Source: UBA4720 sp038227135 (lineage in GTDB: Bacteria > Gemmatimonadota > Gemmatimonadetes > Gemmatimonadales > Gemmatimonadaceae). From it: DNA of 64,000 nucleotides. Positions 7,784-16,435 of the stretch are shown piece after piece. The position numbers and the translations under genes are program-made. Each line of letters starts with the position of its first letter. Within the stretch, counting starts at the first letter, position 1. The notes under the pieces are model-generated. The model saw only the letters and a program-made list of their open reading frames with translations. It was not told where the DNA came from and ran no database searches. The stretch covers positions 138,898-202,897 of the forward strand of contig JBBRQC010000002.1 of the NCBI GenBank assembly GCA_038227135.1, in the 5' to 3' direction.

Positions 7784-9202
7784 ATGATCAGCACACCCCG
7801 AACCCTGTTCGAGAAAATATGGGACGAGCATCTCGTTCGCCCCGAGACCCACAGCAACCCGGCGGTGCTTTACGTCGACGTGCACCTCGTGCACGAGGTG
7901 ACGTCGCCGCAGGCGTTCACCGAGCTGCGGAATCGCGGCGCGAGGGTCCGGCGTCCTGATCTCACGCTGGCGACGATGGATCACTCGACGCCGACAACTC
8001 CGCGCGCAGCCGGACGACTGCAGGTGCTCGATACACAGGCCGCCGCCCAGCTCCAGCAGCTCGAGACGAATTGCGACGCGTTCGGAGTCCCGTTGTTCGG
8101 ACTGGAGGACAGCCGACAGGGAATCGTCCACGTCATCGGCCCCGAGCAGGGCCTCACTCAGCCGGGCATGACGATCGTCTGCGGGGACAGCCACACCAGC
8201 ACCCACGGCGCGTTCGGCGCTCTCGCTTTTGGAATAGGCACGTCCGAGGTCGGCTACGTCCTCGCAACGCAGACGCTGCTGCAGCGCAAGCCGCGCAACA
8301 TGGAGGTGCGCATCGAAGGCGTCCTTCCTGCCGGAGTCAGTGCAAAAGACATTATCCTTGCCGTCATCGCCAAAATCGGCATCGGTGGCGCCACCGGCCA
8401 CGTCCTCGAGTACACCGGATCCGCCATCCGCGCGCTCGGCATGGAGCAGAGAATGACGATCTGCAACATGTCCATCGAGGCCGGCGCGCGCGCCGGCCTC
8501 ATTGCGCCCGACGAGAAAACCGCCGAATACATCAAAGGCCGTCCCTTTGCTCCGACCGGAGACGATTGGTACGCCGCGCTCGCCCGTTGGCAGAGGCTCG
8601 TCAGCGACGAGGGAGCGTCGTACGATCGCTCGGTTCACATCGACGCCGCCGACCTGGCGCCGATGATCACTTTCGGAACCAACCCATCGATGGCGATTCC
8701 CATCGACGGTCTTGTGCCCAATCCGGCCGACGCCGCCGGCGCCGACCGCGCCGATCTCCACAAGGCGCTCCAGTACATGTCGCTCGAGCCGGGACAATCG
8801 CTGCTCGGACACGCCGTCGATGTAGTTTTTGTCGGAAGCTGTACCAACTCGCGCATTTCGGATCTGCGACAGGCGGCGACCGTCATGCGCGGCCGGCACG
8901 TCGCGCCCGGAGTGCGAATGCTCGTCGTTCCGGGCTCGCGGAGCGTAAAATCGCAGGCGGAAGCCGAGGGGTTGGATCGGGTGTTCAAGGAGGCGGGGGC
9001 GGAGTGGCGCGAAGCGGGCTGCTCAATGTGCATCGCCATGAACGGTGATCAGCTCGAGCCCGGGCAGAGCGCAGTCAGCACGAGCAATCGAAATTTCGAA
9101 GGCCGGCAGGGCAAAGGAGGGCGCACCTTCCTGGCGAGTCCACTCACCGCGGCGGCCACCGCCGTCACCGGCGCCATCGCCGACGTGCGGACGCTCTCAT
9201 GA
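7784..9202 (+). CDS. leuC: 3-isopropylmalate dehydratase large subunit
   Basis: 472 aa, typical length. With LeuD it isomerises 2-isopropylmalate to 3-isopropylmalate in leucine synthesis. The aconitase-type [4Fe-4S] ligands are in VGSCTNSR and AGCSMCIAMNGD, and the HLVHEVTSPQAF and GDSHTSTHGAFGALAFG segments are conserved. The ATG at 7784 lacks a strong Shine-Dalgarno. leuD starts inside the leuC stop codon (ATGA). Expression is likely controlled by the upstream leader and terminator. Confidence 0.97.
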   Translation: MISTPRTLFEKIWDEHLVRPETHSNPAVLYVDVHLVHEVTSPQAFTELRNRGARVRRPDLTLATMDHSTPTTPRAAGRLQVLDTQAAAQLQQLETNCDAFGVPLFGLEDSRQGIVHVIGPEQGLTQPGMTIVCGDSHTSTHGAFGALAFGIGTSEVGYVLATQTLLQRKPRNMEVRIEGVLPAGVSAKDIILAVIAKIGIGGATGHVLEYTGSAIRALGMEQRMTICNMSIEAGARAGLIAPDEKTAEYIKGRPFAPTGDDWYAALARWQRLVSDEGASYDRSVHIDAADLAPMITFGTNPSMAIPIDGLVPNPADAAGADRADLHKALQYMSLEPGQSLLGHAVDVVFVGSCTNSRISDLRQAATVMRGRHVAPGVRMLVVPGSRSVKSQAEAEGLDRVFKEAGAEWREAGCSMCIAMNGDQLEPGQSAVSTSNRNFEGRQGKGGRTFLASPLTAAATAVTGAIADVRTLS

Positions 9203-9819
9203 CTGCGACCGTCATGCAAGAGTTCAAGAAGCTCACCTCACGCTGCGTGGTGCTACCCGCGTCGAACGTGGACACCGACCAGATCATTCCGGCGCGGTTT
9301 CTCAAGACAGTCTCTCGTCGCGGGCTCGGCGAACATCTCTTCGCGGATTGGCGTCTCGACCCCGCCGGACGTCCGCGTGCCGACTTCCCGCTCAACTCGC
9401 CCGCGGCAAAAAACGCGTCGGTGCTCGTCGCCGGAGACAACTTCGGCTGCGGATCCTCGCGCGAGCACGCGCCGTGGGCGCTCATCGATTTTGGATTTCG
9501 CGCAGTGATCAGCACGCGCTTCGCCGACATCTTCCGCAACAACGCCGTAAAAACGGGGCTGCTGCCCGTCGCGCTGGATCCCGTCACGCACACCGCCCTG
9601 CTCGACGCGCTCGCCGAGTCCCCGAGCGCGGAAGTCACGATCGATCTCGAGACGCAGACGGTGATGTTGCCCGACGGCAGCTCCCACGAGTTTCCGCTCG
9701 ATCCGTTTGCACGGCATTGTCTGCTCAACGGAGTCGATGAGCTCGGATTTCTCCTCGACCAGGAGACCGCGATCGCCGCCTACGAGTCCTCACACCCCGC
9801 GCGGGTGTCGACGCTATGA
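9199..9819 (+). CDS. leuD: 3-isopropylmalate dehydratase small subunit
   Basis: 206 aa; forms the swivelling domain of the LeuCD heterodimer. NVDTDQIIPARFLKTV and NFGCGSSREHAPWAL are diagnostic. It overlaps leuC and leuB by 4 bases each, which favours equal subunit production. Confidence 0.97.
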   Translation: MTATVMQEFKKLTSRCVVLPASNVDTDQIIPARFLKTVSRRGLGEHLFADWRLDPAGRPRADFPLNSPAAKNASVLVAGDNFGCGSSREHAPWALIDFGFRAVISTRFADIFRNNAVKTGLLPVALDPVTHTALLDALAESPSAEVTIDLETQTVMLPDGSSHEFPLDPFARHCLLNGVDELGFLLDQETAIAAYESSHPARVSTL

Positions 9820-10946
9820 AGATCGCTGTTCTCCCCGGCGACGGGATCGGTCCCGAAGTGATCGCCGAAGGGGAGCGGGTCATCCGCGCAGTCGGGCAAC
9901 GTTGGGGACACTACTTCGAGCTTCGCGCGGGTCTGATTGGTGGATGCGCGCTCGACGCGCGCGGGACTCCGCTTCCGCGCGAAACGCTGGAGATCTGCCG
10001 ATCGGCCGATGCGGTGCTGCTGGGCGCGGTCGGTGGTCCGCGCTGGGACGATCCCAACGCGAAGCTGCGGCCTGAGCAGGGGCTGCTCGGTTTGCGCAAG
10101 GAGCTCGGAGTCTACGCCAATCTTCGACCCGTCACGGTGCATCCATCGCTCGTTGCCGCCTCGCCGCTCCGCGCGGAACGACTGGAGGGTGTTGACTTCG
10201 TCTTCGTGCGCGAGCTCACCGGCGGCATCTACTTCGGTGAGAAGCGGCGCGAACGCGTTAACGGCTATGAGCGCGCGGTCGACGTGTGCTCCTACACGAC
10301 GGGCGAGATCGAGCGCGTGACGCGCGTCGCGGGTGATCTCGCGCGCAAGCGTCGCAAGAAGCTGACATCGGTGGACAAGGCAAACGTTCTCGAGACATCA
10401 AGGCTCTGGCGCACGACCGTCACGCGGGTCGTCCGCGAGGAATTCCCGGACGTCGCGCTCGATCACGTACTTGTCGACGCCTGCGCCATGCAGCTCCTTC
10501 GCAATCCACGGGCGTTCGACGTGATCGTAACCGAGAACATGTTCGGAGACATCCTCACCGACGAGGCCTCCATGCTCGCAGGATCGCTCGGCGTTCTCCC
10601 ATCCGCCTCACTCGGCGACACCGAAGTAGAGCGTTCTCAGGGAGATGGCGATGGCGGGGACGAATCCGTCGGACGACTGCGTCGCGGACTCTACGAGCCG
10701 ATCCACGGCTCGGCGCCGGACATCGCCGGCCGCGGCATCGCGAATCCCGTGGGGACGATCCTCAGCGTAGCGCTGATGCTGAGACATACGTTTGGCCTGG
10801 AGAGCGAAGCGCAAGCGGTCGAGAAGGCCGTCGCGGGGGCAATCGATAACGGTTGCGTGACGGTGGATATCGCGCCGCGAGAGACTCGATCATTCTCCAC
10901 GCAAGAGGTTGGTCGTGCGATCGCACACGCGTTGTCCGTGGCCTGA
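9816..10946 (+). CDS. leuB: 3-isopropylmalate dehydrogenase
   Basis: 376 aa. NAD-dependent oxidative decarboxylation of 3-isopropylmalate to 2-ketoisocaproate. Signature segments are LPGDGIGPEV at the N-terminus, the substrate-binding RELTGGIYFG and TENMFGDILTDEASMLAGSLG. A roughly 12-residue Ser/Asp/Gly-rich insertion (near EVERSQGDGDGGDE) follows LGVLPSASLG and lengthens the protein slightly compared with typical LeuB of about 350-360 aa. Last gene of the leuCDB unit; the next unit has its own promoter. Confidence 0.97.
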   Translation: MKIAVLPGDGIGPEVIAEGERVIRAVGQRWGHYFELRAGLIGGCALDARGTPLPRETLEICRSADAVLLGAVGGPRWDDPNAKLRPEQGLLGLRKELGVYANLRPVTVHPSLVAASPLRAERLEGVDFVFVRELTGGIYFGEKRRERVNGYERAVDVCSYTTGEIERVTRVAGDLARKRRKKLTSVDKANVLETSRLWRTTVTRVVREEFPDVALDHVLVDACAMQLLRNPRAFDVIVTENMFGDILTDEASMLAGSLGVLPSASLGDTEVERSQGDGDGGDESVGRLRRGLYEPIHGSAPDIAGRGIANPVGTILSVALMLRHTFGLESEAQAVEKAVAGAIDNGCVTVDIAPRETRSFSTQEVGRAIAHALSVA

Positions 10947-10974
10947 GAACAAATGATGCGCTTGCGATCCGCTC

Positions 10975-11004
10975 TTGACAGAAACGTTCGAGTTACGTTA
11001 TGCT
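10975..11004 (+). promoter_or_regulatory. Probable promoter of the ilvDBNC-leuA unit
   Basis: Perfect -35 TTGACA (10975-10980), then TATGCT (10999-11004) with an 18-base spacer (TTATGC with 17). The predicted start near 11011 is about 50 bases before the leader peptide. Confidence 0.6.
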
Positions 11005-11060
11005 GGACAACAGAGTCATTCAGCACGTTCGCATCTGCACTGACCAAAAAAAACCAAATA

Positions 11061-11168
11061 ATGATCCGCAACAGCCAGCTCCTTCTTAGCCTTATTTCGT
11101 CCCTCCTCCTTATTGGGGTAGGGCTTATCGGCTTTGGGAAGAAGACTGGTCTGGCTCCAACGATGTAA
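11061..11168 (+). CDS. ilvL: Branched-chain leader peptide of ilv attenuator
   Basis: 35 aa, of which residues 7-23 (LLLSLISSLLLIGVGLI) are almost entirely Leu, Ile, Val, Ser and Gly. That is the classic composition of an ilv/leu attenuation leader. It ends at TAA 11166-11168, a few bases before a chain of competing hairpins. No clear Shine-Dalgarno precedes ATG 11061. The hydrophobic run also resembles a membrane segment, but the position and RNA context argue for a regulatory leader. Confidence 0.75.
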   Translation: MIRNSQLLLSLISSLLLIGVGLIGFGKKTGLAPTM

Positions 11169-11179
11169 AGCAGACACAC

Positions 11180-11261
11180 GCCTCTTCCCGCAATGGGAGA
11201 GGCGCTGGACGGAATGAAGGGCCTCTCCCGCAACGACGGGACGAGGCCCTTCACTTTTTTT
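11180..11261 (+). terminator. ilv attenuator: pause hairpin, antiterminator and terminator
   Basis: Segment 1 (11180-11189) pairs with segment 2 GGGAGAGGC (11195-11203). Segment 2 can instead pair perfectly over 9 bases with segment 3 GCCTCTCCC (11221-11229). Segment 3 also forms the 5' arm of the terminator, in which 11216-11225 pairs with 11243-11252 over 10 bp, with an inner CCCG/CGGG and a T7 tract at 11255-11261. The 1:2, 2:3, 3:4 layout is that of a textbook ribosome-mediated attenuator. Confidence 0.85.
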
Positions 11262-11299
11262 ATGCGAATTCAGATTTCGTCTACAACCGAACGACAGTG

Positions 11300-13090
11300 A
11301 TGCGCTCCGACACCATCAAGAAAGGTTTCGAGCGCGCGCCGCACCGCAGCCTGCTGCGTGCCACCGGCCAGATCCGGAGCCGGGACGACTTCGACAAGCC
11401 GTTCGTCGCCGTGTGCAACTCGTACGTGGACATCATTCCCGGCCACGTGCATCTGCAGGAGTTCGGCAGAGTGGTGAAGGAAGCAGTGCGCGCGGCCGGC
11501 GGAATTCCGTTCGAGTTCAACACGATTGGCGTGGACGACGGGATCGCGATGGGGCACGAGGGGATGCGCTACTCGCTGCCGTCGCGCGAGATCATCGCCG
11601 ATTCAGTGGAGACGATGGTGCAGGCGCACTGCTTCGACGCGATGATCTGCATCCCGAACTGCGACAAGATCGTGCCGGGGATGCTGATGGGCGCGGCTCG
11701 CGTGAACATTCCCACCATTTTCGTCTCCGGTGGGCCGATGCGGGCCGGTGTGGATCGTGGCGGGCAGAAAGTCGATCTGATCTCGGTCTTCGAGGCTGTC
11801 GGCGCGCGGGCTTCCGGCCAGATCGACGACGTTCGCCTGGAGGAGCTGGAGATCGCCGGCTGTCCGACGTGCGGCAGCTGCAGCGGGATGTTTACCGCCA
11901 ACTCGATGAACTGTCTGTGCGAGGCGCTGGGGATCGCGCTTCCCGGAAACGGAACCATCCTCGCTGTCTCACCCGAGCGGCACGAGCTGGCCCGCGCGGC
12001 AGCGCGGCAGCTGCTTCAGCTGCTCGATAACGGCATCCGCTTTCGCGACATCGTCACCGCCGACGCTATCGATAACGCCGTCGCGCTCGACGTGGCGATG
12101 GGCGGATCGACCAACACTCTGCTGCACGTCATCGCCGTCGCGCACGAAGCGGGTGTCGAGTATCCGCTGGCGCGGTTCAATGAGGTGGCCGAGCGAGTTC
12201 CGCACCTGGCGAAAGTGTCGCCGGCTTGGGACGGGAATCGGCAGTGGCACATCGAGGACGTCAACAACGCTGGCGGTGTGCCCGCACTGCTGAAGGAGCT
12301 GGCGCAGAAGCCGGGAACTCTGTTCCTCGATGCGCTGACGGTCACGGGCAAGACGATCGCGGAGAATATCGAGGACGTCAGTAATCTCAATCAGGAGTGC
12401 ATCCGGCCGATCACCGATCCGCATTCGGCGCGCGGCTCGCTGTGCGTGCTGTTCGGCAATCTCGCGCCCGACGGCGCGGTGATAAAGATCGGCGCCGTCG
12501 AGCACCACCAGCTCAAGTTTCGCGGACCGGCGCGTGTCTTCGAGGACGAGGAGTCGGCGATCGCGGCAGTCCGGGCGAACGGCATCAAGGCCGGCGAGGT
12601 GGTGGTGGTCCGCGGTGAGGGTCCGCGCGGGGGGCCGGGCATGCGCGAGATGCTGTCTCTCACCAGCATGCTCAAGGGCATGCCCATCGGCGGCGACGTG
12701 GCGCTGCTCACCGATGGAAGATTCTCCGGCGGCACGCGCGGGCTATGCATCGGACACGTCTCGCCCGAGTCTGCCGAGGGCGGCCCGATCGGCCTGGTGC
12801 GCGACGGCGACATGGTGTGCATTGACCTGGCCGCGCGGAAGCTGGATGTCGAGCTCTCCGCGTCCGAGCTGCGTGCGCGACGCGCGCAATGGATCGCGCC
12901 TGAGCCTCGCTACACGCGCGGATGGCTGGCGCGCTACGCGGCGATGGTGACGAACGCCGGCAGAGGCGCGGTGCTCGAGTTGCCGAAGGCGCGCAATAGC
13001 GGCGAGGCAGGTGAGTCGGCGGCTTTCGCGCTCGACGCCGTTACGCACTCGACGCGCGATCGGTACCGGCCGAAAGTGGGGACTACGTGA
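11300..13090 (+). CDS. ilvD: Dihydroxy-acid dehydratase
   Basis: 596 aa from ATG 11300; a GTG immediately before it is the alternative. Converts dihydroxy-isovalerate and dihydroxy-methylvalerate to the keto acids of Val, Leu and Ile. The Fe-S ligand Cys residues are in CNSYVDI, IPNCDKIVPGM and CPTCGSCSGMFTANSMNCL; GGSTNTLLH and TDGRFSGGTRGLCIGHVSPE are conserved. First structural gene of a five-gene operon; ilvB begins in its stop codon (GTGA). Confidence 0.97.
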   Translation: MRSDTIKKGFERAPHRSLLRATGQIRSRDDFDKPFVAVCNSYVDIIPGHVHLQEFGRVVKEAVRAAGGIPFEFNTIGVDDGIAMGHEGMRYSLPSREIIADSVETMVQAHCFDAMICIPNCDKIVPGMLMGAARVNIPTIFVSGGPMRAGVDRGGQKVDLISVFEAVGARASGQIDDVRLEELEIAGCPTCGSCSGMFTANSMNCLCEALGIALPGNGTILAVSPERHELARAAARQLLQLLDNGIRFRDIVTADAIDNAVALDVAMGGSTNTLLHVIAVAHEAGVEYPLARFNEVAERVPHLAKVSPAWDGNRQWHIEDVNNAGGVPALLKELAQKPGTLFLDALTVTGKTIAENIEDVSNLNQECIRPITDPHSARGSLCVLFGNLAPDGAVIKIGAVEHHQLKFRGPARVFEDEESAIAAVRANGIKAGEVVVVRGEGPRGGPGMREMLSLTSMLKGMPIGGDVALLTDGRFSGGTRGLCIGHVSPESAEGGPIGLVRDGDMVCIDLAARKLDVELSASELRARRAQWIAPEPRYTRGWLARYAAMVTNAGRGAVLELPKARNSGEAGESAAFALDAVTHSTRDRYRPKVGTT

Positions 13091-14859
13091 CAGACACCGG
13101 CCTGGCGGCTCCCGCTGCGAGCTTTGCGCCTCCGCCTTCCAGCGTCGGCTCGGCAGAGCGTACTGGCGCACAGATCATGTGCGAGGCACTTGTGCGCGAG
13201 AATGTCGAAGTGATGTTCGGCATTCCCGGCGGCGCCATCATGCCGTTCTACCACGCGATGTGGGAGTACCGCGATCAGCTGCGTCACGTTCTGTGTCGCC
13301 ACGAGCAGGGGGCCGGTCACGCCGCGGAAGGTTACGCGCGCTCGACGGGTAAGCCCGGGGTCTGTGTCGCCACGAGCGGGCCGGGCGCGACGAATCTGGT
13401 GACTCCCATCGCCAACGCGTGGATGGACAGCACTCCACTCGTTGCCATCACCGGGCAGGTATCGAGTGCAGTGCTCGGCAAGGATGCTTTTCAGGAGACC
13501 GACATCACCGGCATCACGCTGCCGATCACCAAGCACAATTACCGTGTGACGCGCGCCGAGGATCTGGCGAGCGTGTTTCACGAGGCGTTCCACATCGCGT
13601 GTACCGGTCGGCCCGGACCAGTTCTGATCGATGTCACCAAGGACGCGCAGCAGGCGCGGATCGTACCGGATTGGGGTGTCACTCTCAACGTCCCCGGCTT
13701 TCATGCACCGGCCGGCGTTGACCAGCGAGCGATCCGCGAAGCCGCGATCCTCCTCGTTGGCGCGAGCAAGCCTCTCATTCTGGCGGGGCAGGGAGTCATC
13801 ATCGCCGGCGCGGCCGATGAGCTGCGCACACTGGCGGAGCGCACCGGCATTCCGGTCGTGACGACGCTGCACGGCATTGGCGCGTTTCCGGAAGATCATC
13901 CTCTCAGCATCGGAATGCCGGGAATGCACGGCTGGGTCCACGTGAACCGCGCGATCCAGGAGTGCGACGTGCTGTTGAGCATCGGAGCGCGCTTCGACGA
14001 TCGCGTTACCGGCAAGGCGTCGACGTTCGCGCCGCGCGCGAAGGTGATCCACATCGACATCGATCCGTCGGAGATCGGCAAGAACATCAAGGTAACCGTC
14101 GGGATCGTCGGCGACGCCAGGACGGCGCTCCTCGCCCTGCTGGAAGAAACGCCCGCGCGCGACACTGCCGTCTGGATGCGCAGCATCAGGGATGCCCAGG
14201 CGACGCACCAGCACCGCCAGCCGTATCTGCGCCGGCCGGACACGACCGAGCTGATGCCGCACGACGTCTACGCGGCGATCAATTGCGCTCTCGCGACGCG
14301 TGGCGGATATCGCGTGATCACCGATGTGGGACAACACCAGATGTGGGCCGCGCAGCTGATCGAGTGGCAGCGGCCCCGCACGCATATCACCAGCGGTGGC
14401 GCGGGCACCATGGGTTTCGCGGTGCCGGCAGCGATGGGGGCCGCGATCGCGCATCCGGACGAAACCATCTGGGCAATCGTCGGTGACGGCGGATTCCAGA
14501 TGACCAACCAGGAACTGGCGACGATCCATCAGGAAGGGATCAGGAACGTCAAGATCGCGATCGTCAACAACGGCTACCTCGGCATGGTGAGGCAATGGCA
14601 GCAGCTGTTCGAGGGGAAGCGGTACAGCGGGACGCCTCTCTCGGGCCCGAGCTTCGCCGGCCTCGCCGAGGCGTACGGGCTGCGCGGATTTACAATCGAT
14701 CGCATTGAAGACGCCACCGAAACCATCCGCGCCGCCTGGGATCACGACGGCTCGGCCGTGCTCGATTTCAGAGTGGAGCGCGAAGCGAACGTGTTCCCGC
14801 TGGTGCCGCCCGGCAGCAGCATCGGCGAGATGATCACGCGCGAAGAGGTGACGGCGTGA
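13087..14859 (+). CDS. ilvB: Acetolactate synthase large (catalytic) subunit
   Basis: 590 aa, GTG start. ThDP enzyme condensing pyruvate with pyruvate or 2-ketobutyrate. VMFGIPGGAIMPFYHAM and HEQGAGHAAEGYARSTGKPGVCVATSGPGATN hold the catalytic Glu region; GDGGFQMTNQELATI to IVNNGYLGMVRQWQ is the ThDP-Mg site. Overlaps both ilvD and ilvN by 4 bases. Confidence 0.97.
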   Translation: MTDTGLAAPAASFAPPPSSVGSAERTGAQIMCEALVRENVEVMFGIPGGAIMPFYHAMWEYRDQLRHVLCRHEQGAGHAAEGYARSTGKPGVCVATSGPGATNLVTPIANAWMDSTPLVAITGQVSSAVLGKDAFQETDITGITLPITKHNYRVTRAEDLASVFHEAFHIACTGRPGPVLIDVTKDAQQARIVPDWGVTLNVPGFHAPAGVDQRAIREAAILLVGASKPLILAGQGVIIAGAADELRTLAERTGIPVVTTLHGIGAFPEDHPLSIGMPGMHGWVHVNRAIQECDVLLSIGARFDDRVTGKASTFAPRAKVIHIDIDPSEIGKNIKVTVGIVGDARTALLALLEETPARDTAVWMRSIRDAQATHQHRQPYLRRPDTTELMPHDVYAAINCALATRGGYRVITDVGQHQMWAAQLIEWQRPRTHITSGGAGTMGFAVPAAMGAAIAHPDETIWAIVGDGGFQMTNQELATIHQEGIRNVKIAIVNNGYLGMVRQWQQLFEGKRYSGTPLSGPSFAGLAEAYGLRGFTIDRIEDATETIRAAWDHDGSAVLDFRVEREANVFPLVPPGSSIGEMITREEVTA

Positions 14860-15401
14860 GGCACACACTGATCGCGCTCGTCGAGGATCGCCCCGGGGCG
14901 ATGAACCGCTTGCTCGGATTGCTGCGTGGCCGCGGTCTCGCCGTTCACAGCATTGCCTTTGGTGAGAGCGAGACGCCCGGAGTCAAACGTACGACCGTGC
15001 TGGTCGACACTGAAAACGTCGACCAGACGATGAAACAACTCAACCGCTTAATCGAGGTACTCGACGTGACTGACGTGACGCATTCGCAGTTCGTAGTAAG
15101 AGAGACGGCGCTGGTGAAGATCCAGGCGGCGGAGACCCGACGAGCTGAAATCAAGGCGATCGTCGAGAGATTCGGAGCGAGAGTCATCGGCAATAGCCCG
15201 CAGAGCGTGGTCGTCGAGATGACGGACACGCCCGCTCGCCTCGGTGAAATGATCGCCCGCGCAAAGACGTTCGGCGCCTGCGAGACCATGCGCTCCGGGA
15301 GTCTGGCCATGGCGCTGGGCGCAGCGATTCCCCGCGATCAGCCCGTGCTCGCCGACGACAAGGGGCGGCCGTGGTGGTCACAAGCCGACGGCGCCGCCTG
15401 A
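14856..15401 (+). CDS. ilvN: Acetolactate synthase small (regulatory) subunit
   Basis: 181 aa, GTG start inside the ilvB stop. The N-terminal ACT domain (HTLIALVEDRPGAMNRLLGLLRGRG) binds valine in related enzymes and is followed by the ALS small-subunit C-terminal domain (ETALVKIQAAETRRAEIKAI). Expected to confer feedback inhibition on IlvB. The start of ilvC is 11 bases downstream. Confidence 0.95.
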   Translation: MRHTLIALVEDRPGAMNRLLGLLRGRGLAVHSIAFGESETPGVKRTTVLVDTENVDQTMKQLNRLIEVLDVTDVTHSQFVVRETALVKIQAAETRRAEIKAIVERFGARVIGNSPQSVVVEMTDTPARLGEMIARAKTFGACETMRSGSLAMALGAAIPRDQPVLADDKGRPWWSQADGAA

Positions 15402-15412
15402 GGAGGGAAATC

Positions 15413-16435
15413 ATGACGAAACTCTTTTACGACGCTGACGCGGACGTGGGTCGTCTCGCGGGGAAGCGAGTGGCGATCATCGGCTACGGCAGCCAGGGAC
15501 ACGCGCACGCGCTGAACCTGAAGGACAGCGGTGTCGATGTCGTGGTAGGATTGCGCGAGGACTCGCGGAGCAATGACGCCGCCCGCAAAGCTGGACTCGC
15601 CGTCGCCAGCGTGAGCGATGCGACGAGGCAGTCGCAGGTGATCATGATCCTGACGCCCGACACGGGTCAGGCGCGTCTCTACTGCGATGACATCCAGCCG
15701 AACCTCGCTCCCGGGAAGACGCTGATGTTCGCTCACGGCTTCAACATCAGGTTCGGGCAGATAGTTCCGCCCGCCGGTGTCGATGTGAGCATGGTTGCTC
15801 CGAAGGCTCCAGGGCACCGCGTCCGCGAGGTATTCCAGCAGGGCGGTGGAGTGCCGGCGCTTGTCGCGGTGCATCAGGATGCATCGGGGGGCGCTCTCGA
15901 CGATGCGCTCGCCTATGCCAAGGCGATCGGTTCGACTCGCGCCGGGACGCTGATCACGACCTTCGAGGAAGAAACCGAGACGGATCTGTTCGGCGAGCAG
16001 GCGGTGTTGTGCGGGGGAGTGTCGGCGCTGGTGAAGGCGGGATTTGACACCCTCGTCGACGCCGGGTACCAGCCGGAGGTCGCGTACTTCGAGTGCATGC
16101 ACGAGCTCAAGCTGATCGTGGATCTGATGTACCAGGGCGGACTGAACTACATGCGCTACTCCGTGTCGGACACGGCAGAGTACGGCGACTATGTGGCGGG
16201 GCCGCGGATCGTGGACGAGCGGACGCGACAAACGATGCGAGAGCTGCTTGCGGAGATCCGCGACGGCTCCTTCGCAAAGGAGTGGATCGCGGAAACCGCG
16301 TCTGGTCAGCCGCGCTTCAAGCGTACCCGCGCCGCAGAAACCAATCACCGCATCGAGGATGTGGGCCGGTCGCTGCGGCGGATGATGACGTTCGTGAACG
16401 CCAAGGAAGTAGTACCCGGCGCGGCGAGCGCATGA
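15413..16435 (+). CDS. ilvC: Ketol-acid reductoisomerase (class I)
   Basis: 340 aa. ATG 15413 is chosen because AGGAGGG lies 6 bases upstream and MTKLFYDADADV is the normal family start. The Rossmann segment VAIIGYGSQGHAHALNLKDSG and the all-helical domain with YFECMHELKLIVDLMYQGG mark a class I (short) enzyme. Reduces and isomerises acetohydroxy acids. leuA starts in its stop codon. Confidence 0.97.
   Translation: MTKLFYDADADVGRLAGKRVAIIGYGSQGHAHALNLKDSGVDVVVGLREDSRSNDAARKAGLAVASVSDATRQSQVIMILTPDTGQARLYCDDIQPNLAPGKTLMFAHGFNIRFGQIVPPAGVDVSMVAPKAPGHRVREVFQQGGGVPALVAVHQDASGGALDDALAYAKAIGSTRAGTLITTFEEETETDLFGEQAVLCGGVSALVKAGFDTLVDAGYQPEVAYFECMHELKLIVDLMYQGGLNYMRYSVSDTAEYGDYVAGPRIVDERTRQTMRELLAEIRDGSFAKEWIAETASGQPRFKRTRAAETNHRIEDVGRSLRRMMTFVNAKEVVPGAASA

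Noticed and set aside
12934..14868. Minus-strand open frame of 644 codons
   Set aside because: It is antisense to ilvB, whose product is complete and unmistakable.
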